DNA of 13,321 bases from Anaerolineae bacterium CG2_30_64_16 (GTDB taxonomy: Bacteria; Chloroflexota; Anaerolineae; CG2-30-64-16). Below the pieces are notes generated by a model that saw only the letters and a program-made list of their open reading frames with translations, was not told the origin of the DNA and searched no databases. Made by a program: the position numbers and the translations under genes. The DNA lies in NCBI GenBank assembly GCA_001871755.1, contig MNXL01000387.1, forward strand, positions 1-13,321, given 5' to 3'. Numbering within the stretch: position 1 is the stretch's first letter; every line of letters begins with the position of its first letter. Positions 1-6,161 of this stretch are shown here, piece by piece.

Positions 1-63
1 CTCGCGGCGCTCGGCGGCGTTCAAGTCTCCGCAAATCTCGCGGCCAAAGTCAACCACGCTCAT
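1..63 (-). CDS. Glycogen debranching enzyme (amylo-alpha-1,6-glucosidase), N-terminal fragment cut by window edge
   Basis: Reading leftward from ATG at 63-61, the 21 visible codons give MSVVDFGREICGDLNAAERR followed by E. The FGREICG-D/N-L-x-A-x-x-REW pattern is, as I recall, typical of the N-terminus of bacterial/archaeal-type glycogen debranching enzymes, which hydrolyse alpha-1,6 branch points and release free glucose. The rest lies outside the window. The start overlaps the stop of the upstream permease as ATGA (60-63), so the two are probably translationally coupled. A glucokinase two genes upstream could phosphorylate the glucose released, which supports the call. Only 21 residues are visible, so the assignment rests on a short but characteristic motif. 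Confidence 0.6.
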   Translation of the reverse strand, partial: MSVVDFGREICGDLNAAERRE

Positions 64-917
64 AGGATCACCCGCCCCAGAGTCAGCGCTGCCACCCCAA
101 TGAACAGCACCGCCAGGCCGACCGCCAGGCCCCGCTGCGGGATGCGGCTGGCCACGCGCGAGCCGAGCTGCCCGCCGATGATCACACCGGGCACGGTGAA
201 GATGCAGATGCTGAGCACGGTCAACAGCACACCGCCGCCGCTGGTCGCAAACCGGACGAAGTGCCCGGCCGAGGCGATCAGCGCGGTGATAGCCACGACG
301 AAGACGCTGGTCGCTACCGACACCTTGCTGGGCACGCGACAGCGTTGCAGCAGGAAGTAGCCGTTCATCTCACCCAGGCCGGTGGAGACCATGCCCATGA
401 ACAGCGCACCGATGCCGGAGAGCAGCCGCCCTTCGGTGCGATTGCACACAGTGTAGCGGATCTCCTCGCCCTCGGCTGTCACCAGGCTCGTCTCGGCTTG
501 CAGCCCGCCGTAGTCTTTGCGAATCGTCGCATCGAGATTGACCACGTCCTCGTGTTTGGGCTGGCGCAGAAAGCTGAGCGCCACGACGAACAGTCCCACG
601 CCCAGGATCACCTGCAGGTAGACGGCCGGAATCATACCTGACGCCACTGTGCCCAGGATCGCCAGCGGGATCGTCACCAGCAGCAAGGCCAGGCCCAGGC
701 GATAATCAATCAGCCGCTTGCGGATGTAGGCAAACAGCCCGCTGGCGAAGCCAAAGACCTCGGTGAGCAGGGCCGTGCCGATAGCGACCTCCGGCGGCAG
801 GCGCAACGCCAGGATGAAGAGCGGCGAGAAGAAGGTCGCGCCTTCGACGCCCGAAGCCATCGCGATGGTGGCGACCAGGATCGCAACAGGAAACATGAAC
901 CAGTATTCAAGAGACAT
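60..917 (-). CDS. TauE/SafE-family membrane permease (sulfite exporter-like)
   Basis: This is a 285-aa polytopic membrane protein. It has N-terminal segments rich in small and aliphatic residues (about 8-50, 72-118) and C-terminal segments (about 165-285), separated by a hydrophilic stretch at about 118-165 with KHEDVV and EGEEIRY. The GxEGATFFSP-like start of the first repeat, the GTALLTE stretch and the second-half GGQLGSRVASRIP motif fit the TauE/SafE family (PF01925), whose members move sulfite, sulfoacetate or related organic anions. The substrate cannot be told from sequence. The start at 917 follows an AAAGG-like stretch. It lies 28 nt after glucokinase, and its stop overlaps the next gene by ATGA, so it belongs to the same leftward transcription unit. 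The inter-half hydrophilic loop is longer than I would expect for the family. Confidence 0.82.
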   Translation of the reverse strand: MSLEYWFMFPVAILVATIAMASGVEGATFFSPLFILALRLPPEVAIGTALLTEVFGFASGLFAYIRKRLIDYRLGLALLLVTIPLAILGTVASGMIPAVYLQVILGVGLFVVALSFLRQPKHEDVVNLDATIRKDYGGLQAETSLVTAEGEEIRYTVCNRTEGRLLSGIGALFMGMVSTGLGEMNGYFLLQRCRVPSKVSVATSVFVVAITALIASAGHFVRFATSGGGVLLTVLSICIFTVPGVIIGGQLGSRVASRIPQRGLAVGLAVLFIGVAALTLGRVIL

Positions 918-945
918 GATGATGCCAGCCTTTCACAATGACTTT

Positions 946-1974
946 TCAATCATGATAGCCCTCCAGCTCTAGCCCATGGCACGCGGCGCCAAACAGAGCC
1001 GCCTCGGGATTGCGGATCACATGTACCGGCACCTGCTTGAGAAAGTCGGTGAAGCGCCCTTTGTCGGTGAACGCCCGAGTGAAGGCTTCTGTCTTCAAGA
1101 AGCGCAGCAGACGCGGCGGCAATCCGCCGCCCAGGTAGACACCGCCGGTAGCCAATACCCGTAAGGCCAGATTGCCGGCCTCGGCTGCCAGAATATCGCG
1201 AAACAATTCCAGGGTCGCGCTGCAAATGTCAGCCTGTCCTTCGACGCCCGCCCGCACGATCACTCGGGTCGGATCGAGCGCGGCCGCCAGCTCGGCCGCC
1301 AGCCAGGCCGGTTCTGCGTAACGGCCGCTGTCGCGCAGAAAACCGTACAGGGTGGGCAGCCCGCGGCCCGAACACACCTGCTCGTAACTGATGTGACCGA
1401 GGCGGGGTCGCAGATACGCCAGGAGTTCAGCACCCAGCGGTGTGTTGGGCGCAAAGTCGGCATGGCCGCCTTCAGAGGCGAAAGGCCGGTAGGCGTTGCC
1501 GATCCACAGCAGGAACGCCTCCCCCAGGCCGGTGCCGGGGGCGATGACGCCCAACGGGGCCTGGGACGCCGGCCTGCCCGCGTTGAGCGTTTCCAGATCC
1601 TCAGCGCGTAAGTTCGGCACCGCGTGGGCGATAGCAGCCAGGTCGTTGAGCAGGCGCACCGGCGCGCCCAGCCATGCGCTGAAGGCCTGCTCCTCGATCA
1701 CCCACGGCAGGTTCGTGGCCTGGACGCGACCATCGACGACCGGCCCGGCGATCCCGAAACTGGCGTGGCGGATCGCAACATTGCGATCCTGCAGAAACGC
1801 GGCGACGATCGCCTCCAAAGAGGCGAAATCTCTGCTGGGAAACGTCGCCTGCGCGATGGGCGCGTAAGGCCCAGCCTCCGCTGAGTAGAGCGCCAGGGTC
1901 GTCTTGGTGCCGCCGATGTCACCGGCGAGCCACAAAGCCTCGCCCGCCTGGGGCAGGTCTTGTTGATGGATCAT
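946..1974 (-). CDS. glk: Glucokinase (ROK-unrelated, E. coli Glk type)
   Basis: This is a 342-aa cytoplasmic kinase that phosphorylates glucose to glucose-6-phosphate using ATP. The phosphate-binding loop D19-x-G-G-T-K is at the N-terminus. The catalytic aspartate is in the LLNDL motif (D111). The second nucleotide-binding motif APGTGLG is at 145-151, and the sugar-binding EGGH at 168-171 is followed by ADFAPN. The C-terminal half keeps the GGVYLGGGLPPRLL and DKGRF stretches of the PF02685 family. The length is close to E. coli Glk (321 aa), with a slightly longer N-terminus. The start at 1974 is preceded by a purine-rich AGAGGAAG Shine-Dalgarno. It lies 30 nt after the zinc-finger gene and 28 nt before the permease. 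With the debranching-enzyme start it suggests glycogen breakdown to usable hexose phosphate. Confidence 0.93.
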   Translation of the reverse strand: MIHQQDLPQAGEALWLAGDIGGTKTTLALYSAEAGPYAPIAQATFPSRDFASLEAIVAAFLQDRNVAIRHASFGIAGPVVDGRVQATNLPWVIEEQAFSAWLGAPVRLLNDLAAIAHAVPNLRAEDLETLNAGRPASQAPLGVIAPGTGLGEAFLLWIGNAYRPFASEGGHADFAPNTPLGAELLAYLRPRLGHISYEQVCSGRGLPTLYGFLRDSGRYAEPAWLAAELAAALDPTRVIVRAGVEGQADICSATLELFRDILAAEAGNLALRVLATGGVYLGGGLPPRLLRFLKTEAFTRAFTDKGRFTDFLKQVPVHVIRNPEAALFGAACHGLELEGYHD

Positions 1975-2004
1975 GCTTCTTCCTCTTTTGCATTCGGCGT
2001 GCGG

Positions 2005-2304
2005 TCACGCCGGCCTTACATCCAGCGCGCGCAACAGCGCATCGAACTCCTCGCGACAGTCCGGGCAACGGTCGAGATGCTGCTGGACCTGCGGCATGAG
2101 GCGGCCCGCGTCTTCCCCGTGCGCGACCCTTTCGGCGAACCGGTCCATGAAACGGTACGCCTCGTCACAGGCGATCTCGGTCGCCTGCGTCTGCGCGACC
2201 TGGCGCAACAGCCGCGTGAACATCGCCGGGGGGAGTGGCCGTCCAGGCATCCCCCGCCCCCGGAACGGGAAATACCGGCGCTGGATGGTCTCGATGAACC
2301 GCAT
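2005..2304 (-). CDS. Small putative zinc-finger (anti-sigma-like, zf-HC2) protein
   Basis: This is a 99-aa soluble protein. The C-terminal half carries the H-x3-C-x2-C signature of zinc anti-sigma factors (H76, C80, C83), with an upstream cysteine (C46) that can supply the fourth ligand. This matches the zf-HC2/ZAS domain, which in many proteins binds and silences an ECF sigma factor in response to redox. The first 45 residues are basic and proline-rich with no recognisable domain. There is no membrane segment, and no sigma factor gene is adjacent, so a partner is unknown. The start at 2304 has a clear GGAGG 7 nt upstream. It is the first gene of the leftward glk-permease-debranching unit. 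It could instead be a structural zinc-binding protein; the family-level call is better supported than an anti-sigma role. Confidence 0.7.
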   Translation of the reverse strand: MRFIETIQRRYFPFRGRGMPGRPLPPAMFTRLLRQVAQTQATEIACDEAYRFMDRFAERVAHGEDAGRLMPQVQQHLDRCPDCREEFDALLRALDVRPA

Positions 2305-2590
2305 ATCAGCCTCCGATTATTGGACGCTGCGACGCCTGCACATCTTACTTGATGACCTATCACAGTCTTATTATCGCCCCGTGTAACCGGTACGCCTACT
2401 GCGATCTCGGACAGGCTGTCGCCTCCCCATCGGTACAAGTGAGTGCGTTGGGTTTGTCTGTGCGGCAACCGGCGTTACATCTCCTCCCGCGCGAAGCCGC
2501 CCTGCGGTGACAGAATTCTGTCGTCGCAGGGCGGCTTCGCAAGCGTTGCCGCGGCCTCGGTCGCCTGGGGCGGACACCTTGCCCGGTGCT
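2305..2590. other. Intergenic region between the cupin gene and the zinc-finger gene
   Basis: This 286-bp stretch has no ORF with coding character on either strand. Its left part must hold the leftward promoter of the zinc-finger gene. A GATAAT-like hexamer read on the minus strand near 2375 is possible, but no convincing -35 accompanies it, so I do not assign a promoter. Its right part holds a 50-bp palindrome (listed separately). Confidence 0.6.
2491..2540. repeat. 50-bp near-perfect palindrome (possible dispersed repeat or terminator)
   Basis: Two perfect 16-nt arms (2491-2506 and 2525-2540, GCGAAGCCGCCCTGCG and its reverse complement) enclose a second perfect 14-nt palindrome (2509-2522, GACAGAATTCTGTC). 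The only departures from symmetry are positions 2507/2524 and 2508/2523. These are G.U and U.G wobbles in a plus-strand transcript but C.A mismatches in a minus-strand one. The rightmost base is 51 nt downstream of the cupin stop, so it could end the leftward cluster, but there is no T-tract after it on that strand. A dispersed repeat is the alternative I favour. Confidence 0.8.
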
Positions 2591-2902
2591 CTAGGCGATC
2601 CTCACAGCGATGAAGGCGAGCCGGGTGCGGGCGTTCATCCCGCGCGTGGCGCCAGTCGGCACGACCACGGTGCTGCCGACCTGCACGTCGAAGATTTCCT
2701 CGCCCACGCGCATCTGTCCTGCACCCTCCAAGAAGTGGTAGACGCCTGTATCGCCCGGATGCACAGGAATCTGACCGCCCGGCTCGAGCCCTACCACGAC
2801 CACCTTGATCTTGTTGTCCTCATGCAATACCTGCGGCTGCGGGCCGCCCGCAGTGAAGATGACCTTGTCCCGCCAATCGGGGAAGAAGAGTGTTTGAGGC
2901 AT
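2591..2902 (-). CDS. Small single-domain cupin protein
   Basis: This 103-aa protein has the cupin beta-barrel pattern. Motif 1 is around PGGQIPVHPGDTGVYHFLEG (residues 41-60), with H48, H56 and E59 as plausible metal ligands. Motif 2 is around VVVPTGATRGM (79-89). The second-motif histidine expected in metal cupins is replaced by arginine (R87), so metal binding may be altered or absent. No specific reaction can be assigned. The start at 2902 is chosen over longer upstream in-frame options because of a strong AAGGAG (2909-2914) 6 nt ahead and because the cupin fold begins there; upstream codons overlap the neighbouring gene in another frame. It is the last gene of the leftward NnrS-like/hemerythrin cluster. 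A role in sensing or binding a small ligand is only an inference. Confidence 0.82.
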   Translation of the reverse strand: MPQTLFFPDWRDKVIFTAGGPQPQVLHEDNKIKVVVVGLEPGGQIPVHPGDTGVYHFLEGAGQMRVGEEIFDVQVGSTVVVPTGATRGMNARTRLAFIAVRIA

Positions 2903-2908
2903 CGAAGG

Positions 2909-2914
2909 CTCCTT
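2909..2914 (-). promoter_or_regulatory. Shine-Dalgarno deciding the cupin start
   Basis: AAGGAG on the minus strand, 6 nt before the ATG at 2902. It fixes this start against a much longer open frame running upstream to 3340, which would read out of frame through the preceding membrane-protein gene. Confidence 0.75.
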
Positions 2915-2932
2915 GAATGGGGTTATGTGCTT

Positions 2933-2947
2933 GGCCGCGACGCGGCC
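2933..2947. other. Small intercistronic GC-rich hairpin
   Basis: Perfect 6-nt arms GGCCGC / GCGGCC (2933-2938, 2942-2947) with a 3-nt loop lie in the 53-nt gap between the membrane-protein stop and the cupin Shine-Dalgarno. There is no T-run after it, so it is not a convincing terminator. It might protect transcript ends or may be chance in GC-rich DNA. Confidence 0.35.
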
Positions 2948-2955
2948 TGATGCGC

Positions 2956-3357
2956 CTACACGCCGTAGGCGGACTTCCTGACACGCGGCCAGGCGTGCAG
3001 GGCAAAGGCCAGGCAGGCCACGGCCTGTAACGCGCCGCCGGCGGCATTGGGCCACGCGGCGCGCAGCCACGGCGCCAGGGCCACCAGCCATAGGGCCACA
3101 TTCAGGCTGATATACGCTGCCCCGGCCAGCCAGACGCGCCGGCGCTCCTGGCCCCAGCAGGGCAAGATCCAATAGGCCACGCCCAGCGTGAGCAGCAGCA
3201 GCCAGCCCCAGGTGACCAGCGCGATGTGCGCGGCCAGCGTCCGCCATGCGCCGGCGATCGGCAGCCCTTTGTTCCACAAAATGACCGCGCCCAGCAACGT
3301 GCCCAGGGCCAGATAGAGCAACGCGGTCTGGATGTACCAACGCGCAAGCTTCGGCAT
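2956..3357 (-). CDS. Small multi-pass membrane protein, paralogue of the preceding gene (NnrS / heme-copper-oxidase-like)
   Basis: This 133-aa integral membrane protein has four predicted hydrophobic segments (about 9-28, 41-66, 76-98, 105-125). It aligns end to end with the gene just upstream (3363-3800): both start MP-K/R-L-x-R, then x-ALL-x-L-x-LG, then a conserved histidine (H44 here), a GW at 51-52, a GVAYW/GVAFW stretch and a proline (P66). The H-x(5,6)-GW-x(5-8)-G-x(6)-P arrangement resembles helices of NnrS and of heme-copper oxidase subunit I, where histidines bind heme. Whether this protein binds heme is not known. The start at 3357 lies 5 nt after the upstream stop, with AGGA in the overlap region. 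The function is not recognised; the context suggests nitrogen-oxide metabolism or defence. Confidence 0.75.
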   Translation of the reverse strand: MPKLARWYIQTALLYLALGTLLGAVILWNKGLPIAGAWRTLAAHIALVTWGWLLLLTLGVAYWILPCWGQERRRVWLAGAAYISLNVALWLVALAPWLRAAWPNAAGGALQAVACLAFALHAWPRVRKSAYGV

Positions 3358-3362
3358 TACGG

Positions 3363-3800
3363 CTATCCTGGAGGGTGGCGCGCGCTGAGCGACCGCACGC
3401 CCGGCCACGTCAGCAGCACGAAAAGCAGCACCGCGGCGAGCTGCAACGTGGCGGCCAACGGCAGCAGCACAGCGGTGAGGGGCATTGGCCCGAGCGTCAC
3501 CAGCGGTTCGCCGAGCGCGCGCAACGCCAGCCCGCTGTTCAGCGTCCAAAAGGCCAGCCAGGCCAGCCGCTCATCGCCCCGCGGCGGGCCGCCGGGCAGG
3601 TGCGGGAACATCCAAAACGCCACGCCGAAGATCAGTTGGGTGGCCCACCCCACGGTGAGTAGATGCCAGGCCAGCGGCCGCAGCGCCAGCAGCAGGGGCG
3701 GCAGCCCGCCGGCGCCGCTCAGCGCCAGCCCGGCCATCGCGCCGCCCAATACCAGGCACAGCAGCGCGCTTTTGACGAAGAAACGTGATAATCTGGGCAT
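3363..3800 (-). CDS. Small multi-pass membrane protein with NnrS-like H-GW-P signature
   Basis: This 145-aa protein has four hydrophobic segments (about 10-28, 42-66, 78-98, 104-130). H46, G51-W52, the IFGVAFWMFP stretch (57-66) and H67 form a signature close to the HTLFLGF...IFGHAPVIFP stretch of the large NnrS-like protein at the head of the same cluster. It is a clear paralogue of the next gene, so the pair probably arose by tandem duplication and may form a heterodimer. Start 3800 is chosen over upstream in-frame ATG 3827 because GGAGG (3807-3811) sits 6 nt ahead and the paralogue begins at the equivalent residue. The function is unknown; heme binding through H46 is a guess from the family likeness. 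Confidence 0.77.
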   Translation of the reverse strand: MPRLSRFFVKSALLCLVLGGAMAGLALSGAGGLPPLLLALRPLAWHLLTVGWATQLIFGVAFWMFPHLPGGPPRGDERLAWLAFWTLNSGLALRALGEPLVTLGPMPLTAVLLPLAATLQLAAVLLFVLLTWPGVRSLSARHPPG

Positions 3801-3806
3801 GCGCCG

Positions 3807-3811
3807 CCTCC
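3807..3811 (-). promoter_or_regulatory. Shine-Dalgarno deciding the start of the 145-aa membrane protein
   Basis: GGAGG on the minus strand, 6 nt before ATG 3800. It favours this start over the in-frame ATG at 3827, which would lie inside or against the end of the preceding gene. Confidence 0.7.
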
Positions 3812-3827
3812 GAGAGCCGCAACCCAC

Positions 3828-4391
3828 TCAGGCGGCCGGTGTCAGGCGGTTGTGCGCCCGGTCATGACATGTCACACACAACGCGACCAGGTTCGCCAAC
3901 GTATCGCGGCCGCCCGCCTCCCGTTGAACCCGGTGATGGGCCGCCAGCTTCCCGACTGCGCCGCAGGCCTCACAGCGGTAGCCCGCGCGGCGGAAGACAG
4001 CCCGATGGAGAGTAGCACGGCGACGCACACGCCGCGCATACAACCAGGGGTTTGACCGGTCGGCCAGGTCGTCCAGCAGGCGATGGAACGCCAACCCGGC
4101 CGCCAGCGCCCCGATCCGCGGCAGAACCGGCGCGCAGGCCAGACCGGCCAGGATGACCGGCCAGCGGTGCAGAAGCAGCGTCTCGGCTGGCCTGGCCCCC
4201 TGGCGTGCGCTGGTGAAGTACGCCCACGCGGCTCTCACGTCCAGCCGGTCGGCCTGCTGCGCGTGCCACAGCAGGTGGTCGCTGTCCGCCAGGATACCGC
4301 CGGCCCAGAAAGCCAGCACGCGCGGCCCCCACTGCCGGTTTAGGGCCACTGCCGCCAACGTCGTGAGAAGGAGATGGGTGCATGGATGCAC
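3828..4391 (-). CDS. Fusion of membrane-associated metal-dependent hydrolase-like domain with C-terminal HNH nuclease domain
   Basis: This is a 187-aa protein with two parts. Residues 1-110 look like the YdjM/PF04307 type of membrane-associated putative metal hydrolase: H2 and H6 at the start, GGILADSDHLLWH (31-43) with D36, D38 and H39, then LLLHRW (H75), a hydrophobic segment at about 79-102, and HRLLDDL (H103, D107, D108). Residues 127-180 are a zinc-braced HNH domain: C140-x2-C143, the HH pair (152-153), N167, and C172-x2-C175-H176 with H180. HNH domains cut DNA or RNA phosphodiesters; the first domain's substrate is unknown. It starts with GTG at 4391, supported by AAGGAG 9 nt upstream. 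One unbroken frame covers both parts, so I see no frameshift. It sits between hemerythrin and the paired membrane proteins. Confidence 0.78.
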   Translation of the reverse strand: MHPCTHLLLTTLAAVALNRQWGPRVLAFWAGGILADSDHLLWHAQQADRLDVRAAWAYFTSARQGARPAETLLLHRWPVILAGLACAPVLPRIGALAAGLAFHRLLDDLADRSNPWLYARRVRRRATLHRAVFRRAGYRCEACGAVGKLAAHHRVQREAGGRDTLANLVALCVTCHDRAHNRLTPAA

Positions 4392-4400
4392 GTCAGAAAA

Positions 4401-4406
4401 CTCCTT
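4401..4406 (-). promoter_or_regulatory. Shine-Dalgarno supporting a GTG start
   Basis: AAGGAG on the minus strand, 9 nt before GTG 4391-4389. The nearby ATG at 4383 is in a different frame and would give an unrecognisable protein, so the GTG is the start. Confidence 0.7.
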
Positions 4407-4463
4407 ACATCGCCTGGCAGCGGCGTGCGCCAGCGCCCAGGCTGCGCGAGCTGAGAACTACTG

Positions 4464-5018
4464 TCACCCGGCCGCTTCCTGCTCCAGCGCCTCGGCCAGC
4501 GCCAGGTACTTCTCGTGGACGCCTTCGCCCGTCTCCTCGTGCTCGACGTGCTCGAACCCCGCCACGACGTCCGCGTGCTGCCCGGCTGGGATCACCTGAT
4601 CAGCCATGGGGAAGAGGATGCCCTCTTCCTTCTGGATGTGCTGGCGCAGCAGCGCAGCGTAGCCGCGGGCGTCGGCGACCACATCGCGAGCGGCCGACGC
4701 GTCCCCGCCGGCCAGGCGTTCGGCCGCCGCGCGCATCCCACGGGTGAACGCGCGGCCCTGCTCGTGCTCGGCCAGCATCACCCCGACCGGCCCGGCCTGC
4801 CGGGGCAGCCCGGCGCCGACCAGCGCCTCGAACAGCACCCCCTCCTCTTTGTGGTGGTGGCAGCCGTCGGCGAAGCCTTTGATGAAACCCGCGGCGTCCA
4901 GGAAGAAGCCGGGGCGCACCTGGCGGCCGGCGGCCAGTTCGCCGGCCTGGCTTTCGAGGCTGGCGATCACGCGCTCGATGACGCGATGTTCGGACATCAG
5001 AATCTCAGTGGCTTGCAT
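4464..5018 (-). CDS. Hemerythrin HHE-domain protein
   Basis: This is a 184-aa soluble four-helix-bundle protein that should hold a non-heme di-iron site. The ligand set is visible: H11 in SEH, H55 and E59 in HHHKEEGVLF (54-63), H85 in AEHEQGR, and H127 and E131 in RQHIQKEEGILFP. Such proteins bind oxygen or NO, sense redox state, or repair nitrosylated iron-sulfur clusters (YtfE/RIC), but the YtfE-specific N-terminal domain is absent, so this is a stand-alone HHE domain. The start at 5018 follows AAGGAG with 8-nt spacing. It lies 32 nt after the NnrS-like gene, with a 7-nt tandem array in between, and is cotranscribed with it. The divergent nitrate reductase operon makes NO binding or protection the likeliest role (inference). 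Confidence 0.9.
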   Translation of the reverse strand: MQATEILMSEHRVIERVIASLESQAGELAAGRQVRPGFFLDAAGFIKGFADGCHHHKEEGVLFEALVGAGLPRQAGPVGVMLAEHEQGRAFTRGMRAAAERLAGGDASAARDVVADARGYAALLRQHIQKEEGILFPMADQVIPAGQHADVVAGFEHVEHEETGEGVHEKYLALAEALEQEAAG

Positions 5019-5030
5019 GGGATGACTCCT

Positions 5031-5072
5031 TGCGTGTTGCGTGTTGCGTGCTACGTGTTACGTGTTGCGTGT
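5031..5072. repeat. 7-nt tandem array (six units) over the NnrS-like stop codon
   Basis: Six consecutive 7-nt units on the plus strand (5031-5037 through 5066-5072) fit T-[GA]-CGTG-[TC]. The array spans the TAG stop of the NnrS-like gene (5053-5051), so the last seven or so codons of that gene (QHATRNT) are repeat-derived. It ends 13 nt before the hemerythrin start codon, next to its Shine-Dalgarno. Confidence 0.85.
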
Positions 5073-6142
5073 TGCAGCGATAGCGCCATGACGATCAGGA
5101 ACAGCAGCAGCGCGACCCCATTGAGCATCCCGCCCCACCGGCGCACGTCGGCCCAACCGGCCAGGTCGGCTGCGACGCGCAGGGCGAGGGACGCGTGCAG
5201 CAAGATCACATGGTTGTAGAAGTGCGCGCCGTAGCGGATCTCCCGCCCCAGCACGGCCGGGAAGATCACCGGCGCGTGGCCGAAGATCATCCCAAAGACG
5301 AAGCCCAGGAAGAGGGTGTGCAGCATGGCGTCGTAGAGTGGGCCAGCGGCCTGTTGCCCGGCGAGGAGCGTCAGGGCGCCGCTGACGACCAGCCAGCCGT
5401 AACCGATCAACAGGTTCAGGGCGATGAAGCGCGTCAGCCCGGCCTGCCGCACGGTCTTGCGGGCGATGTCGAAGCGCAGCAGCCAGAGCGCCATCCCCAG
5501 CAGAGCCAGCCCCACGATGCGCGCGCCGGCCGCGACCAGCGGGGTGAAGCTGAGCGCCAGCAGCCCGGCCACGTAGCCCCCCACCAGGGCGAAGAAGGCG
5601 ACCATTGCGTTGCGCGGGAAGCGCGTCAGCCGCGCCATCTCCAGCCGCTCGCCCGCGATGGTCAGCACGAGATAGCCGCCCCACCACCAGACCACGTGGA
5701 AGAGCGGCCAGCCGGCCAGCCAGAGCACGTTCCCCGCCGCCCACAACGTCGCGCCGAGGCCCATCGTGTAGGTGAACGAGGCGGGTTGGCGGCGGACGAT
5801 CTCGCCGAAGACCGCGATCAGCGCCAGGCTGCCCGCGGTCAGTAGCCAGGGGCCGACCGGCAGCCCGGCCAGGCTTGTCAGCGCGCCCAGGCCGGAGAGG
5901 ATCGGCGCGACGTAGGTCCAGCGCCGGCCGAGCGCGGCCAACGCCACCGCCCGCTCCAGCCCGATCAGCGTGCCCAGGAAGCCGGAGACCATCAGCGGCC
6001 CGTGGCTGGCGGCCAGCCCGGCCGTGGCCGGCAGCGCCCAACCCATGCGCAGCAGCCCGGCCCACGCTGCGGCGAGCAGGGTCAGGAGCGCGGTCAAGAG
6101 TAGGGGATAACGCAGGCGTTGGATCATGGATGGTGGCATCAT
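5051..6142 (-). CDS. NnrS-like / heme-copper-type polytopic membrane protein
   Basis: This integral membrane protein of about 363 aa has roughly 12 hydrophobic segments. Near the N-terminus a S-H-G-P-L-M-x-x-G-F-x-G-T motif (H47) precedes GLERAVAL (E63-R64). The C-terminal part has HTLFLGFVFGMIFGHAPVIFP (from H275, with H289), then GAHFYNHVILLH (H307, H311, H316). This histidine-rich pattern resembles NnrS, a heme- and copper-containing membrane protein tied to NO stress in denitrifiers. Sequence likeness is partial, so the family call is tentative. The start is uncertain: tandem ATGs at 6142 and 6139, ATG 6127, or GTG 6190. None has a Shine-Dalgarno, and a promoter near 6190 favours 6142 or 6127 with a short leader. 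It heads the leftward cluster and is divergent from the cytochrome-nar operon. Its last codons lie in a 7-nt repeat array. Confidence 0.75.
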   Translation of the reverse strand: MMPPSMIQRLRYPLLLTALLTLLAAAWAGLLRMGWALPATAGLAASHGPLMVSGFLGTLIGLERAVALAALGRRWTYVAPILSGLGALTSLAGLPVGPWLLTAGSLALIAVFGEIVRRQPASFTYTMGLGATLWAAGNVLWLAGWPLFHVVWWWGGYLVLTIAGERLEMARLTRFPRNAMVAFFALVGGYVAGLLALSFTPLVAAGARIVGLALLGMALWLLRFDIARKTVRQAGLTRFIALNLLIGYGWLVVSGALTLLAGQQAAGPLYDAMLHTLFLGFVFGMIFGHAPVIFPAVLGREIRYGAHFYNHVILLHASLALRVAADLAGWADVRRWGGMLNGVALLLFLIVMALSLQHATRNT

Positions 6143-6161
6143 GCAGGCAGCATACAAGAAA

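Noticed and set aside
2591..3340. 249-codon frame extending the cupin upstream
   Set aside because: The extra part overlaps the membrane-protein gene in another frame and has an Arg/Ala/Gly-rich shadow composition; AAGGAG before 2902 marks the real start.
3828..4391. HNH fusion as a frameshift or assembly artefact
   Set aside because: One frame without interruption covers both domains, with a good ribosome site and consistent codon use.
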